Of a stretch of 64,000 bases of DNA, positions 47,222 through 58,939 are shown in pieces (position 1 is the first letter of the stretch; each line of letters opens with the position of its first letter). Source of the DNA: Elmis aenea (Eukaryota > Arthropoda > Insecta > Coleoptera > Elmidae); assembly GCA_947652605.1 (NCBI GenBank), contig OX393579.1:20295674-20359673 (forward strand). Direction: 5' to 3'. The notes under the pieces were generated by a model. That model did not search any database and was not told where the DNA came from. It worked only from the letters and a program-made list of their open reading frames with translations. The translations under genes and the position numbers were made by a program.

Positions 47222-48274
47222 AAATTGCATATCCATCATTTTTTGTAAATCGTTTTCAAAAACCTGCAAAATTCGTACATTCACGTTAATAACTTTGAAG
47301 TGTTGTACAAATTTGATTGTTTCGTTTATAAAGATTCTAACATTCATTGTGCAGATGATGATTAACTTTGGATAACGATTATAATTAATGATCATAAGCG
47401 TATTAGCAATTTCATTATCGTATTTAATTTATAATTAGCATCAGAACGTACGTTTTTTGAATATAAATACGCGCATTTGCATACATTGTCGCATGCACAC
47501 GAATGTAACAATATTTATTTATCAATAATAAAAATTAGCTTTCCCGTTTTGGTGAGATATTAACAGGTTATTCTTACGCGCTTTGAAACCGTAATGACAT
47601 CTACAGTGGCGCCAACATAGCCGTCTTGAGGTAAAGCAACTGTAATCGAACGCATTCACCTGTCGTTTTTGCATATTCGCGTACAACTTCCAAATACGAA
47701 AGGCAAAGAAATTTAATTATCGGTAAATTAATACGTGTACAACATTACGATGTAAAATGCATATCAACCACCAGTAGTAACGGTTATCGGTCGATGCTAT
47801 TTTGTTTGATTTCTTGGATATTTATAGCTGGTATTGTTCACTAGTCCAAACAAACGAGCTACCCACGTGTACTGGCGCCCCGATTTAATTATCGTGCAAG
47901 GGACTAATGTAATTAAAGCTGTGTAACAAATACTCCAGCGTTTTACTCGATTGGTAATGATGTTAAACAATATGGTAAGTGGAGTCGCTGTGTGTATCAA
48001 GTAGGCCATCGTTTATGGGTCGTTTGTTTCGTTCAATTAGTTATGTTCGAACTGCCTGCCCGTTTTAAGTGCTCCAGTTACAAATACGCCACTGGCTGAA
48101 ATGTTACCACGCTTCCAGTTGCAGACTGAAATATTTCGGGAAAAACGACGCAATTTTAACGGCCAAATACACGAGTTCGACTGAGACATTTGTACGACTA
48201 CACGAAATTTATTTTAGGTACGCTGATTAAAGATATTAAATATTGTGTTAACGAAGCAAAACTTTGGCCACTTT
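47222..48274. other. Presumed intron; repeat-poor block 47380-48200
   Basis: No exon or repeat end recognised. The block is less AT-rich than its surroundings, with complex non-repetitive sequence and several TTTAATTATCG/TAATTAAAG words. This makes it the best candidate intronic regulatory block in the window. Reading frames at 47797-48009 and 48190-48387 show no domain. Confidence 0.45.
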
Positions 48275-49816
48275 CAGGACCGGCGCAAGAGTATCTGACG
48301 CCCCTAGGCAAAGAAAATTTGGGCGCCCTCAGACATTATCGTGTAACCTATTTTTGGGGATTTACCCAAACGTCAAGCTGCAAATGAACAACAACGTGTC
48401 TAAGGCCCAAAAAACATATTTATATTTATAAAAATAATATTATTATACTTTTTTATAAATTAACAGTACCTAATACATTTGTACATACTTATGTATACGA
48501 TTAGGTAGGTACTCCCAATTTTTTTAAGCCCGAAATACAAAAATTAAGAAAAGTTAATTTGTCTGATGACTTTTGCCTGGGCAAAGTTGTGAATTAATTC
48601 ATTTATGTCGATTGTATATGCAATTTCATGCTCTATAGATATGTACGGGGTGAGCATAAAGTCTTTTCCTGATTATAAACATGTATTAAACTTAATGTGA
48701 ACAAGGTAGAACAAACGTTTTTGGCATACTACTAGTATATGTCTAGAAGTTTTTATTCACATACATACGAGGTTCAATAAGTCTCGACATGGGCTCTTTC
48801 TGTCGCTCAGAGAACATCTAAATTTCTAAATGATATTCAATTTCACGCAACTTGTTTAGGAGCATCTCCAGTGTTACAGATGTGATTGCTTCGGCAATCC
48901 TTGCTTTCAGTGTGTGTAAGTCGTGAACCGGTGTACGGTACACTTTGCCCTTGACATACTCCCCAGAGAAAAAAGTCGGGGGGGGGGTTATGTCCGGTGA
49001 ACGCGGAGGTTAAGGTGTTGGCCCATCTCTCCCAATTCATCTGTTTGGAAAGGTTTCATTCAAAAACTGACGGACACATAAACACAGTGTGGAGGAGCCC
49101 CATCTTGTTGGAAGACTATGTATGGGCTGAAACTATTCCAGACAAATGAGTCGTTCCTTATACATTGTATAGCGAGTGTACGTTTCTGTAAGTTTTAATT
49201 TAAAAAAATTCCTTTCTGAACTTGCTACTGATACTGACAATGTCGCAAACATTCTCAGAACAATAAACACATTTAGAACATTATTTTCTAAATAATTTTT
49301 ATGTCTATTTAACAGGACATTTATTGAAAAAGTATTTTTTTTGAATTCGCCTTACTATTATTTGTAATTCACTACATACGCATGTTCCGTCAATAGCTCT
49401 CAAAATATTATGTTTTAAATAATTTTACATTGTCAATTTTTAAGCAGTTGTGCTGAGGTATTTTTTTTTTAAATGCATACCTAGATATTTAAAACAAAAC
49501 CAAATTTTAAAGAAATTGTAGATATAGATATGCTTAAATTTTTTATCAACACATGCAATTGCTTCATGAATAATAAATTAAAAAATATAAGTCTACCTCA
49601 ATTTTTGTTTAAAATCTGTTATGATTTCATCATCTGCTTTATAAACAAACTGTTTTTTTTTAAGTCGGCTCTTTCTTGCTCAAAATTAGGTTTTACACCT
49701 TAGACCTCAGCGATGTTTCTCGCATCATTTTGTTTTTCTTTTAAAGGTTGGCGCCCCCAGTATCTTGATGCCCTTAAGCAATTGCCTAGAGTCGCGTTAT
49801 GGTAAAACCAGCCCTG
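48275..49816. mobile_element. hAT-like element with a nested mariner relic
   Basis: Left end CAGGACCGGCGCAAGAGTAT and inverted right end CAGGGCTGGTTTTACCATAA share the hAT-like CAGGRCYGG start and a later CTAGGCAA block. Flanking 8-mers (GCCACTTT, ACGGCTTT) agree at only 5 of 8, so the borders are less certain than for the other hAT copies. The only coding trace inside is the mariner fragment at 48644-49185. Confidence 0.55.
48644..49185 (-). pseudogene. Degenerate mariner-like transposase, C-terminal catalytic part
   Basis: On the minus strand, FQQDGAPPH (about 49110-49085, second catalytic Asp) is followed by a broken stretch. Then comes PPPDFFLWG (about 48970, corresponding to PRSPDLTPLDFFLWG), continuing after a frameshift through VYRTPVHDLHTLKARIAEAI to a stop near 48815. 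A TACGGGGTGAGCATAAAGTC terminus lies at 48644. Several frameshifts and a run of nine Gs at about 48980 (plus strand) break it. Tc1/mariner superfamily, subfamily unresolved. Confidence 0.8.
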
Positions 49817-51193
49817 ACGGCTTTTAGTTAAACGGGTAAAAATGTAGGTACATTCATACCTACTTTAGCAAATCACCTTTTTTTTCCTTAAATTTTTATT
49901 GTATTAGCAAAAATTTGTAAATTGGATAAACTACAAAATTAACGCATTGAAACACAGTAAGTGATGCAAAACGTGTACATTTATATTCAGTGATAAAACA
50001 GATTTTAAAACAGCGTACAAACAAAATATGTATATCCGTTTCTTATTAAATTAAATTTCTGTTATAAATAGCTAAAAGAACGAAAATTGATGCCTAATTA
50101 CATTTTCTAGACATTATATAAATGCTGTTTATTGGGATTACTAGCATCATGCAGTTTAGAACAGCGGTCTTTTACACGATATTTTAAAAGTTGCGGAACT
50201 CCAATGCCCTCATTTAATTTTTAATAAGATATGATATGAAACATAAATTGTTTTATGATACATATTTTTTTAATGGATAACATTTAGTGGTGCGCTATAA
50301 ATCCTCTTAAAATAAGCAACAACACGCGGAACCCCTGATTTTATCTGTGGAACCGTGGGGTTCCACGAAACCCACTTTGGAAAAAGCTGACCTAGAGTGT
50401 ATTTTCCACATACCCGTTTGTTAATTACTAATTAGTACAAAAACCAATTTTATTATAATCTTCACAGTATTTTTTTGTGATATCAATATTTTGAACATAT
50501 ATCCGGAGGATTTAAAAATTTGGACCATACGAATCAACCTTGCGATTTTTTGTGAAGATCATTTTGGGACGACTTTCATTTTTGCGTTCTATGTGCTTTG
50601 CCTCTACAATCCATGATGGGGTTTAATTATAATGTTGGGTCTAGAAAGCTCACTGCTAAGGTTATGTGATCCGAACCATAACCAAGCATACCTACGTTTA
50701 AAACAAACATCGTATGATTAATGTATGTACTTATATAAATATTTAACATTTTGACGGTTTGCAAAAGTTAATAAGTTAATCTAAGTAAACGCAATACAGA
50801 ATTTTTAGTGTAAACAGTGAACACCATCGCAAATTCTTAAGGGCTCTGGAACCACTGGTTTGAAATCACTGTTTTAAGACTTTAAGACATTTCTAATGTT
50901 ATGAAATTAGTGATTAAAGATTCACAATCAAAATAATCACTGTTTTTTTTTGTCATGAAAAAAGCTCCAATCAAATATAGTCAGTATACATTGTGAGTAA
51001 AGCAAATTAAATAAATGTTCATTTAACTTCCTTAGTAGGTAGATACGTATACCGATAGGGATCAAATTTTCCTTATTTTTATGTGTTACCGTTTGGAATT
51101 TGTTAAATATTTATTGTTATTGATATGGCTAAATATTTTTATTAGGCGTTTGCTCGTTGGTGTTGACACCATTAACATTTTAAATATTTATTG
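49817..51193. other. Presumed intron with a hAT-like copy at 50162-50389
   Basis: No exon seen. A single hAT-like right end reading (inverted) CAGTGATTTCAAACCAGTGG lies near 50850-50870, with no left end that I can match. Confidence 0.45.
50162..50389. mobile_element. Probable hAT-type MITE, decayed
   Basis: Left end CAGCGGTCTTTTACACGATA and inverted right end CAGCTTTTTCCAAAGTGGGT share their first bases. Both arms carry GCGGAAC(C/T)CC words. Flanking 8-mers match poorly (GTTTAGAA, ACCTAGAG). hAT origin is plausible but weak. Confidence 0.45.
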
Positions 51194-52478
51194 TAAGGTA
51201 ATTCCGGGAGATATGCCCCACTGGGAGAGATGCCTCGGTTGTTCTATTTTCGCATGCTAATGACAGATGCCAAAATTTGTACTGAATTATTGTTTTGTAC
51301 CAGTTGCTATCTGGAAGGCATACTGCCGTTGGCAAAAATTTCGAGTGTTGTGCGGTTGTCAACAAAATTAAGATGAGTTCAACGATTTTAACATGGCGCT
51401 ATAATCTAGTAATAACTTAAAGATACCGGCAATTCGAAATTTATTATTTTTCATGGAATACTTTTAGCCAGCTTCTCAAATACATTGTTAAGGTTATTAT
51501 TGCAATAGAATACACCGGTATCTTTTAAGTTCCATATTTTTTTTCCCTGGGGCATCTAACCCGTACTAAAAGGAGAGTTGCCCCATTTTATCGAGGTACA
51601 GATGCCCCGGTGGAACATCTATTCCTTATACACAATACAGCAACAACTAATCAATTTATTAATTAATACTGTAACACAAGCATCCTAGAGAGACTATATT
51701 GACATTATTTATGAAAAATAAACTATGTTCAGAGATGCCTACGACGTATAAGAGGAAAACATCTGATAAAACCAGAAGGCAATGGTCTTGAGAACAATTA
51801 GAAGAATAGAGAAGAATTAAGAAGAACAAAATCTTTTAATCATGTGTTCAGGGACAAATCCCTTAGCTAGGATTACCAACCGTAGCAAAGGGATAACATT
51901 TTTGTAGTAGTTAGGTAGTAAGTCAAGTTGCAAAATACATTCTAATTCAAGTTCTCATTCAATACCAGTCAAGTTGTAATCTTAAACAAACTTCTTAGTT
52001 GTGTAAATAAATTACATTAAAAAAATTTAAAGCCGACGTCGAGCTCAATATTTTAAGAAGACGAACAAGCAGACTAAGCGTCGAAACATTCGTCCTTCTT
52101 TACCGTCGTTATCGTCGTCGTACATAAGACGTCATAAGTGTGTTGATATGATCAATCGAGTGTACGATTCGTAACATATCAATAAAAATACATTTTGGAT
52201 TAAATATTTTTGGTTTTATTGATCGTTTAAAGCCGGGGCATCACTCCCATTTATATGGGGCATCTCACCCGCACTGTCGGGAGAGATGGCCAAAAACATA
52301 GTTTTGCTTAATTTTTTTTTTGTAAACTTCCGGTCGTAATATTCAAATTTTGAATGTCGTGCGTTATTCTCAATTGAATTGGCTATGTATTTCTATTTTT
52401 TCGGAGACTACAAAGTCAAAAATTATTAAAAGGTGATTTTTTTGTCTTAGGTGGGGCAACTGTCCCGGAATTACCTTA
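51194..52478. mobile_element. TIR element with TAAGGTAATTCCGGGA ends
   Basis: Left TAAGGTAATTCCGGGAGATA and right (inverted) TAAGGTAATTCCGGGACAGT are perfect for the first 16 bases. GGGGCATCT and AGATGCCCC words continue inward in both orientations (51220, 51550, 51605, 52225, 52260). The length is 1285 bp with no transposase frame. The interior at about 51843-52170 looks like inserted sequence of a different composition (possibly a solo LTR), but no clean borders are visible. Superfamily unresolved. Confidence 0.8.
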
Positions 52479-53700
52479 TTAAAGAAATATAACGAAGTTG
52501 GTATGATTTAAAAACAGTTTAAAAAAAATCCTGTTTTAACATTCTCAGACAATTTTACAGTTTGTACCAAAATATAGGTTTCAGTAAATCTTGGCGTTTT
52601 ATTTAAATGTTTTCTGATAAACACGCAGTATTTTCAGTTAATTTGAAAACGTGCGGAAAATAAAAAACAAGACTTGGCAAAACAACCAAACGCGCCATAA
52701 AATGCAAACATTGGATCGCTTTACGCTAGCATTTGTATCAAATGGAGCCTAAACCCGAAACAAATGACTGTCCCCGTGCCGGAAGCAGACGATTTGCCCC
52801 GAACTATACAGGAAACGACCATAAAAATGCGAAAAAACGCAAATAAAAACATCATTGTCGACTTTATCATTGGTAATTTTTATTTAGGCAAAATAAAATA
52901 GTTTGGCCAGGGGGTTGCTGTTATTTGTCAAGTGGCTAATGGCTTGTGAATTTTAGTTGAATAGTTGCAGGAGTGGCAAAGCAGTTTTTGAATAGTATTA
53001 TTCGCTAAATTGGCTACATCCATTATCGAATTCGGCATGACGACAAGGAAAATGTCGAATCGTTTGTGACAGCTTACACTTTATATAAATCTCTTTTAAA
53101 ATAAGGGCAAAAGTCGTAAAAGTAACACACTTTTTTAACTTTCCGAATGTAATCCGTAATATATTTCAATGTAAAAAACATACAAGTACTTTTCAGCGAT
53201 GTGCAAAAGTTGCATAAGTTATTTTAAGTTCAAACACTAAATTTATGTCCACATAGCAATTCATAAAACTCGACGAAATATAACGACCTATATTTTTTTA
53301 ACTGTATGAACTTTTTAAATTTAAAAATACAATTAATAAAAGTCAAAAAGTATAGCCAGTCATGAATGGAACGGTTAGTTGACAATAAACAGTTTACAAA
53401 AGCGCAAATTCGGGAATCAAGCTTGTAATTTTGGCACACATTTAGTAATGTGTTGAATTGAGTAAACAAAAAGTTTTTAATGGACCAACCCTGTATGAGA
53501 ACAAACCAATGAATTGGAAAACAAATATTTTTATTACAACTTATACCATGCAAATCTAAATGACTTAAAAAAATAAAAGCATTTAATTTCTATAAAAAAA
53601 ACACAAACTTAAGCACAATTTTTATATTTTAACAATAACCAGAAGCATTCGTTTATGTTACCTATATTATTGCTTTAGATACAATCTCTTGGGCAAGCTA
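52479..53700. other. Presumed intron; repeat-poor block 52600-53060
   Basis: No exon or repeat end seen. About 52600-53060 is GC-richer and non-repetitive (for example GTGCCGGAAGCAGACGATTT near 52776). It is a weak candidate regulatory block. Confidence 0.4.
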
Positions 53701-55219
53701 TACAGGGTGGCCGTTTTTCTAACTTGTTGTATGGGTAGGTAAATTCGTTAATATTAAAGATACAAAAACCTTTAAATTAGCAAATTTGTGCAGAATCTAA
53801 AGGAAAATCTGAAGCCATTTTCAAATTAGACCTACGTCATCAACTTTTTGAAATATTTTGAAAAAACTGAAAAAGATCGATTTTTCAAACTTAAATAATT
53901 CCGTAAGCATATGAGCTAGAACAAAAATAAAAATTGGCTTTTATTAGATATTTTTACGTAGATTTTAAATATGTTAACGAAATTTTCATAGCACTCTCGA
54001 TTTCTGAGTAATAAGAGAAACTTCATAGTTGGCTGTGGCCTTATTAAAAAGGCTATTTTTTCTCGTTTTAATGGTATATCACTCGATACATCTATTTTGA
54101 AATTTGACTTAAAAATTAATTAAAATTTTAAAAAATAGTCCAAACAATCAAGTGAACTGCGAAAAAAATAGAAACCATTATGGTTTTTTATACTTTCCTC
54201 TTGTACTTTTTATTTCAATTAATAAAAATCATTTCAGTGTCTCCGTTTACTCATAAAGCAATACACAAGTAGAGTAATAACTGTTTTTTATAAATAGATA
54301 TTTACTGAACAAATTTTGTTTATACAAAAAATTAAAATTAGAAACTTAACTTACAATACAATATTAGTATAAAAATAATTATGTTATCGAATTAAATGTT
54401 CAAAATGGTTACCGTTGGCTTGCGAACACATTCTAATCTTTTGATTATGTTGTTATGCATTTTGCAAATACATTTCACTTGCATTGCTACTATTTCTATC
54501 ACAAACGTAGTATCAGAAAAGCATGTCGTTTTTTCTTCATTAGAAAACATTGTTTTTAAAATTTACAAAAAATTCAATCAAAAATTTAGATCAACACGAG
54601 ACAGAGATTTAAACCATAAATTTTATTTGACAAACTGAGGTTTTGTTTTTAAAATTTGTAACTGGCTAATAACTGCTACACTAACAATAAGCGACAACTC
54701 TTAAATGTCACCTCGGAAAAATAGAAACAACATCAACACGGGATAACTCCCATCTGTTAGTAGGCAGTGAACATGTAAAATTTTTGGTTATTAAAAAAAA
54801 AACTGCAAGAGAAAAGTATTAGAAACCTTGTATCATTGAAACGATAACCTTTTCAGTATGGCCACAACCAACTATGACTTCCAATTTAAAAAAATGCAAG
54901 TTTGTGTTATGACTCGGAAATCGAGAGTGCTATGAAAATTTCGTTAACATATTTAAAATCTACGCAAAAATATCTATGAAAGACAATTTTTATTTTTGTT
55001 CAAGCTCATATGCTTAAGGAATTATTCAAGTTTGACAAACAAACCTTATTCAGTTTTTTCAAAATATTTTAAAAAGTTGATGACGTAGGTCAAATTTGAA
55101 ACTGGCAACAGATTTTCCTTTAGATTCTGCACAAATTTGCTAATTTAAATGTTTCTTTATCTTTAATATTAACGGAGTTAGGTACCCATACAACAGGCTA
55201 GAAAAATGGGAACCCTGTA
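53701..55219. mobile_element. Foldback element, about 1.5 kb
   Basis: The element spans 53703-55217, with TA on both sides. The left arm begins CAGGGTGGCCGTTTTTCTAA, the right arm (inverted) CAGGGTTCCCATTTTTCTAG. The inverted match continues beyond 300 bp through TGTTGTATGGGTA, CGTTAATATTAAAGATA, GATGACGTAGGTC-type and TTTCATAGCACTCTCGATTT. The loop contains AACTTCATAGTTGGCTGTGG, related to the core of the foldback at 58940-60196. No coding capacity. Confidence 0.88.
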
Positions 55220-57559
55220 TAGGCTGACTTTTTAGCCCATATTTAATCAGGTGTAGTTCAAAAGACATATGTATACGATTATGGAAAACTAGATAGCTGG
55301 ACAAAAAGGTTTTCGAAAAGCATTCAACATTACATTCGTGTGTTTTCGATTCCTCGACGGTCATTATAAAGCATTCATTATAAGAAGATAATTTGTGGAG
55401 ATCATAAATAGTCTATATCTTATTCTGCGTGTGTTATTATTTTTTATTACAATAAAATTATTACTGTATAAATCGTACACTTACATTTGCCTATCAATAT
55501 GTAAGGGTATGGGCAAGTATGTATATGCAATATGTCATGTCGTGTTATCTTTTGGGAGTTGCCAACGATGGCCTTTGGAGTTTAGGCACGCAGCAGTTTA
55601 ATAATAAGTAAAGAAACACTAATTAATATTTACCATAAACTAATTCAACCTCCGTTGCATAGTCTGGTTGGGTTAATATGATCAGATAAAGAGAGAGTAA
55701 TAAAGTTGATCCCACTATTGATACAGAGTCGAGACTCAGCCAACCTTCCCACTCGACTGATTAATAATACCATTAATAATTTAAATCGAAATCTATTTAT
55801 CAGCACGATTAAAATAAAATCACCCATTTAATTCATCCAAAACTGTCAACTAACAAAAGATTAACTGATCTCTGATTAAAACTAAGCTCGCAGCGTGACG
55901 CAGAAGTTCAAACACGTTTACGATTTGCCAAATTTGAAATACGTGCAGTATTTCGTTCGGCCGATTATCCGGTGTGCACACAAGTCAAATAAACAATCAA
56001 TTTCACACTTGAAGAGAGGATTAGCGTTATAGAAAAAAAGTGGTTGGGAAAAACGACGATCGTACACAGCGTTGGAACAATTGCAAGGGGAGAATCGCAC
56101 CGTGATTGGCTTTCAGGGCATGCAGCGTGGCTATAACATCACAAGGGGAAGCCATCTTGTTCACAGCATGGCTTGCTTAGTTTTTATATCTGTATTTAAA
56201 TACAGCCCGTGAATAACATCTGTTCGATTTAATAATATCGACAAGAGTGCGTTAATGTTGAGCCTAGCTCAAGATGCGGTTATTAAAACTTAATTACATT
56301 TCATAATGGCGAAATATGAACAAGTTTTATATTATCGCTACATTTTATACAGCAAACGGAAATGAAATGTTCATTAGCAGACTGGCTCAGCATTTTATCT
56401 AGGTAAAAATATATGCTATTAAATGGCAAACAAATGCAATTATGTTCAGCCTCTTTTTCATGAAAGCTATGGCGGTAGTAAGTACATGAACTTGAACCTT
56501 GTAATTTAAATTAATTAAACATTGATTGTTATACATATTTATTCATTAATTAATTTCAATCATGCACGTAAATCTAAAGCAATTAACACGTTTAGTAATG
56601 TGTGGTTATACATACTAAACAAAATTTGTATTTAATTAAAACAGTTACGGTTATAAATGTTAATATCAATGGACCTGGTGTCGAAACTGCTAAAGCGTGG
56701 GTTTGGAAGCGGATAAAGTTAAAATAAATCGAATTTTCCTAATGTATTTATAATAAGCAATAACGTTTTACTATTGATTTTCGTAATATCGTAATAAAAT
56801 AAGTGATTGGTTTAACACTGGACAATGAAATACTTGGTGGTATTAATCAGAGGCACCCAGAGGCAACTTAAATCAATTGGTTTTCAGTTTTTTGTCTTTG
56901 GGGTTATTTTTTATATGAACGAAAACGAACATATATAAAATGTCAAGTACCGCAATTGAAGTTAAAGAAAACTAATTTTAAGTATTTAATAAAACTGGAT
57001 ACTATAATTTAATAATTTGTTTTTGCAATACTAATATTATAGATGATATAAAAATAACCCAATGAAATAAATAAAACGCTCGAAAAACAGATTCTTTGTT
57101 CGACTTTCGAGTTTTTGATCGAGTTTCAAAACCCGATTTTTCTCGAATTCTTTGTTCGAGTTTCTGGTTGTTCGAACATAAAATCGTTTCAAGTTCGAGA
57201 GTCCACTGTACTTCTATATTCATAAAACCTTTGTAAAATTGTGTTTGACACCGGCCACTATCGGGCAAACGGCTCAGTCGTTATTATTTAGCCGTAACCG
57301 TTGTGACATAATTATCAACAAACTAAAATAGTATATTACATAACAAGAGTTGTAAGAAGCCTTACAACTCGTCTTATGTAGCTTACTTTTTCTACGAACA
57401 CATAATATCTACGATTTTAACGGCTTTTTGGCTAATATCCACATGTAATTACGTTGTCTTGTCAATTTTGACGTAAGCCTACTTTGACATTTCTATAGAT
57501 GAGTGCGCGTTTTGCTTACCGTGCGTTATAACTCACTTACTATATGAACGCAGGCAGTG
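55220..57559. other. Presumed intron; repeat-poor block 55620-56730
   Basis: No exon recognised. About 55620-56730 has no repeat ends and contains the least AT-rich unique sequence in the right third (about 55880-56165). It has several TTAATTAA-type words, so it is a candidate regulatory block or an unrecognised non-coding exon. 57090-57200 has repeated TTCGAG/CTCGAA words. Confidence 0.45.
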
Positions 57560-57886
57560 TTTGACGTAAGGCTACTTCCACCAATAGCCAACAACATTTA
57601 GAACATAGTAATCTAGGTACTTTTCTAGGTACTTTTTTGTTCCTCTTTTGGAGATCGTCTAAAAGTCACTCGACCGGTGACACAACGCATTAACTTTTAG
57701 GCGGAAAATAGTGACTGGCTGGCAAAACCTTAACCTCTATGACAGATGAAAACTAGCAATGTAGGTAGGAAGGCGGATGTAAATGAACATCTCATAAGCG
57801 CTTAGGGCGACATATAACAAAAATTAAAGAAACTATAGGCACTGTTACAACCTACCCCTGTTACTTTCATCCCCGGTGACCCCTAT
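57560..57886. mobile_element. Right half of the 24150-25004 TIR element family
   Basis: This matches about 24690-25000 along its length. Shared words include CCACCAATAGCCAA, AAAAGTCACTCGAC, GGTGACACAA, AACTTTTAGGCGGAAAA and GACAGATGAAAACTAGCAAT. It ends CTTTCATCCCCGGTGACCCC. The left half is absent. A small local duplication (CTAGGTACTTTT twice near 57610) is private to this copy. Confidence 0.85.
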
Positions 57887-58939
57887 TGCACATATCTATA
57901 ATAACATCAATAGCAGTACTATTTAAAGCATCTTAGAATTGCATTGTTTTACACATATTTTGTCACTTAAGGACTATTTATGTTAATAAAATTCGTTTGT
58001 AGCGCCCCCTTACATCGTTAACCGGAAAGCAATCCTCATGCCGTCGCTACGCCCCTGGTGTTTCTCATTTTCATCATTTTACCAAGTTTCACATGCAAAA
58101 TAAAATTTTTATTCAACACGATATCGGGTCGAGGTGAAAACCACCTTTTAGTTAACCCGCAATTTTCTATTTTAGACACCTTGCTAGAACTAATAAGCAA
58201 AATTGAACTATAATTGGGCTACACTCACTTAATTACACCTGTTTCCATGTGCGGTGGGTTTATTTCCACGGCTATTTTTCGTTATACTGAACTCATTTAA
58301 ACACATTATTATGCGGTGCACCATTAAAGTAGTATGTATAATATTATGCTAATTATTCGTTGCACCCAAAGAAAACAAAATTCTTTGAATTTTACGGAAA
58401 CTGTATCAGTAATCATACGGCGTACACCTGTCCTGCCACGATACACATTTGGCTACTAAATTGTTGAAATTATTACCCTTCCGTGTGGTTTTTAGTTCTA
58501 TACACAATTTACGGCTTAATTTCGTCAGTTCGCATAATTTATACAAATTGAATTTCAACAAGTATCTTGTCCCATAAATAATCAAATTACTATAAAAATT
58601 ATGGTAATATATAATAAAAATAATTATAATGACTAATTGCTAAACCAGTAGCTTTTTGCTTTTTGTGAGGACGCCACCACTAGTTATATATTTTTCCTGT
58701 CAGCTTTCAAAAGATTAAAGTACCATAATCAAGAACGCATTGTACGACGCGATACATCATTCTGCATATAATTCTGTAAATAAGTTTTTAACAATCTATA
58801 CACATTTTATATGTAATTATAAATAGTTACTAGTAAGTTTATACATATTCTAACTTCACCAGTAAAAGTGTTAATAGACATGACAATTAATACTTTTATT
58901 AGCAAAAGTGTGCACTTACTATTCTAATTTCCAAAGGTG
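57887..58939. other. Presumed intron, no feature seen
   Basis: AT-rich; around 58100-58560 repeat-poor. No exon or repeat border supported. Confidence 0.45.

Noticed and set aside
51843..52170. Possible solo LTR inside a TIR element
   Set aside because: Composition differs from the host element and TG/CA ends can be placed, but no convincing target duplication or primer-binding site is visible.
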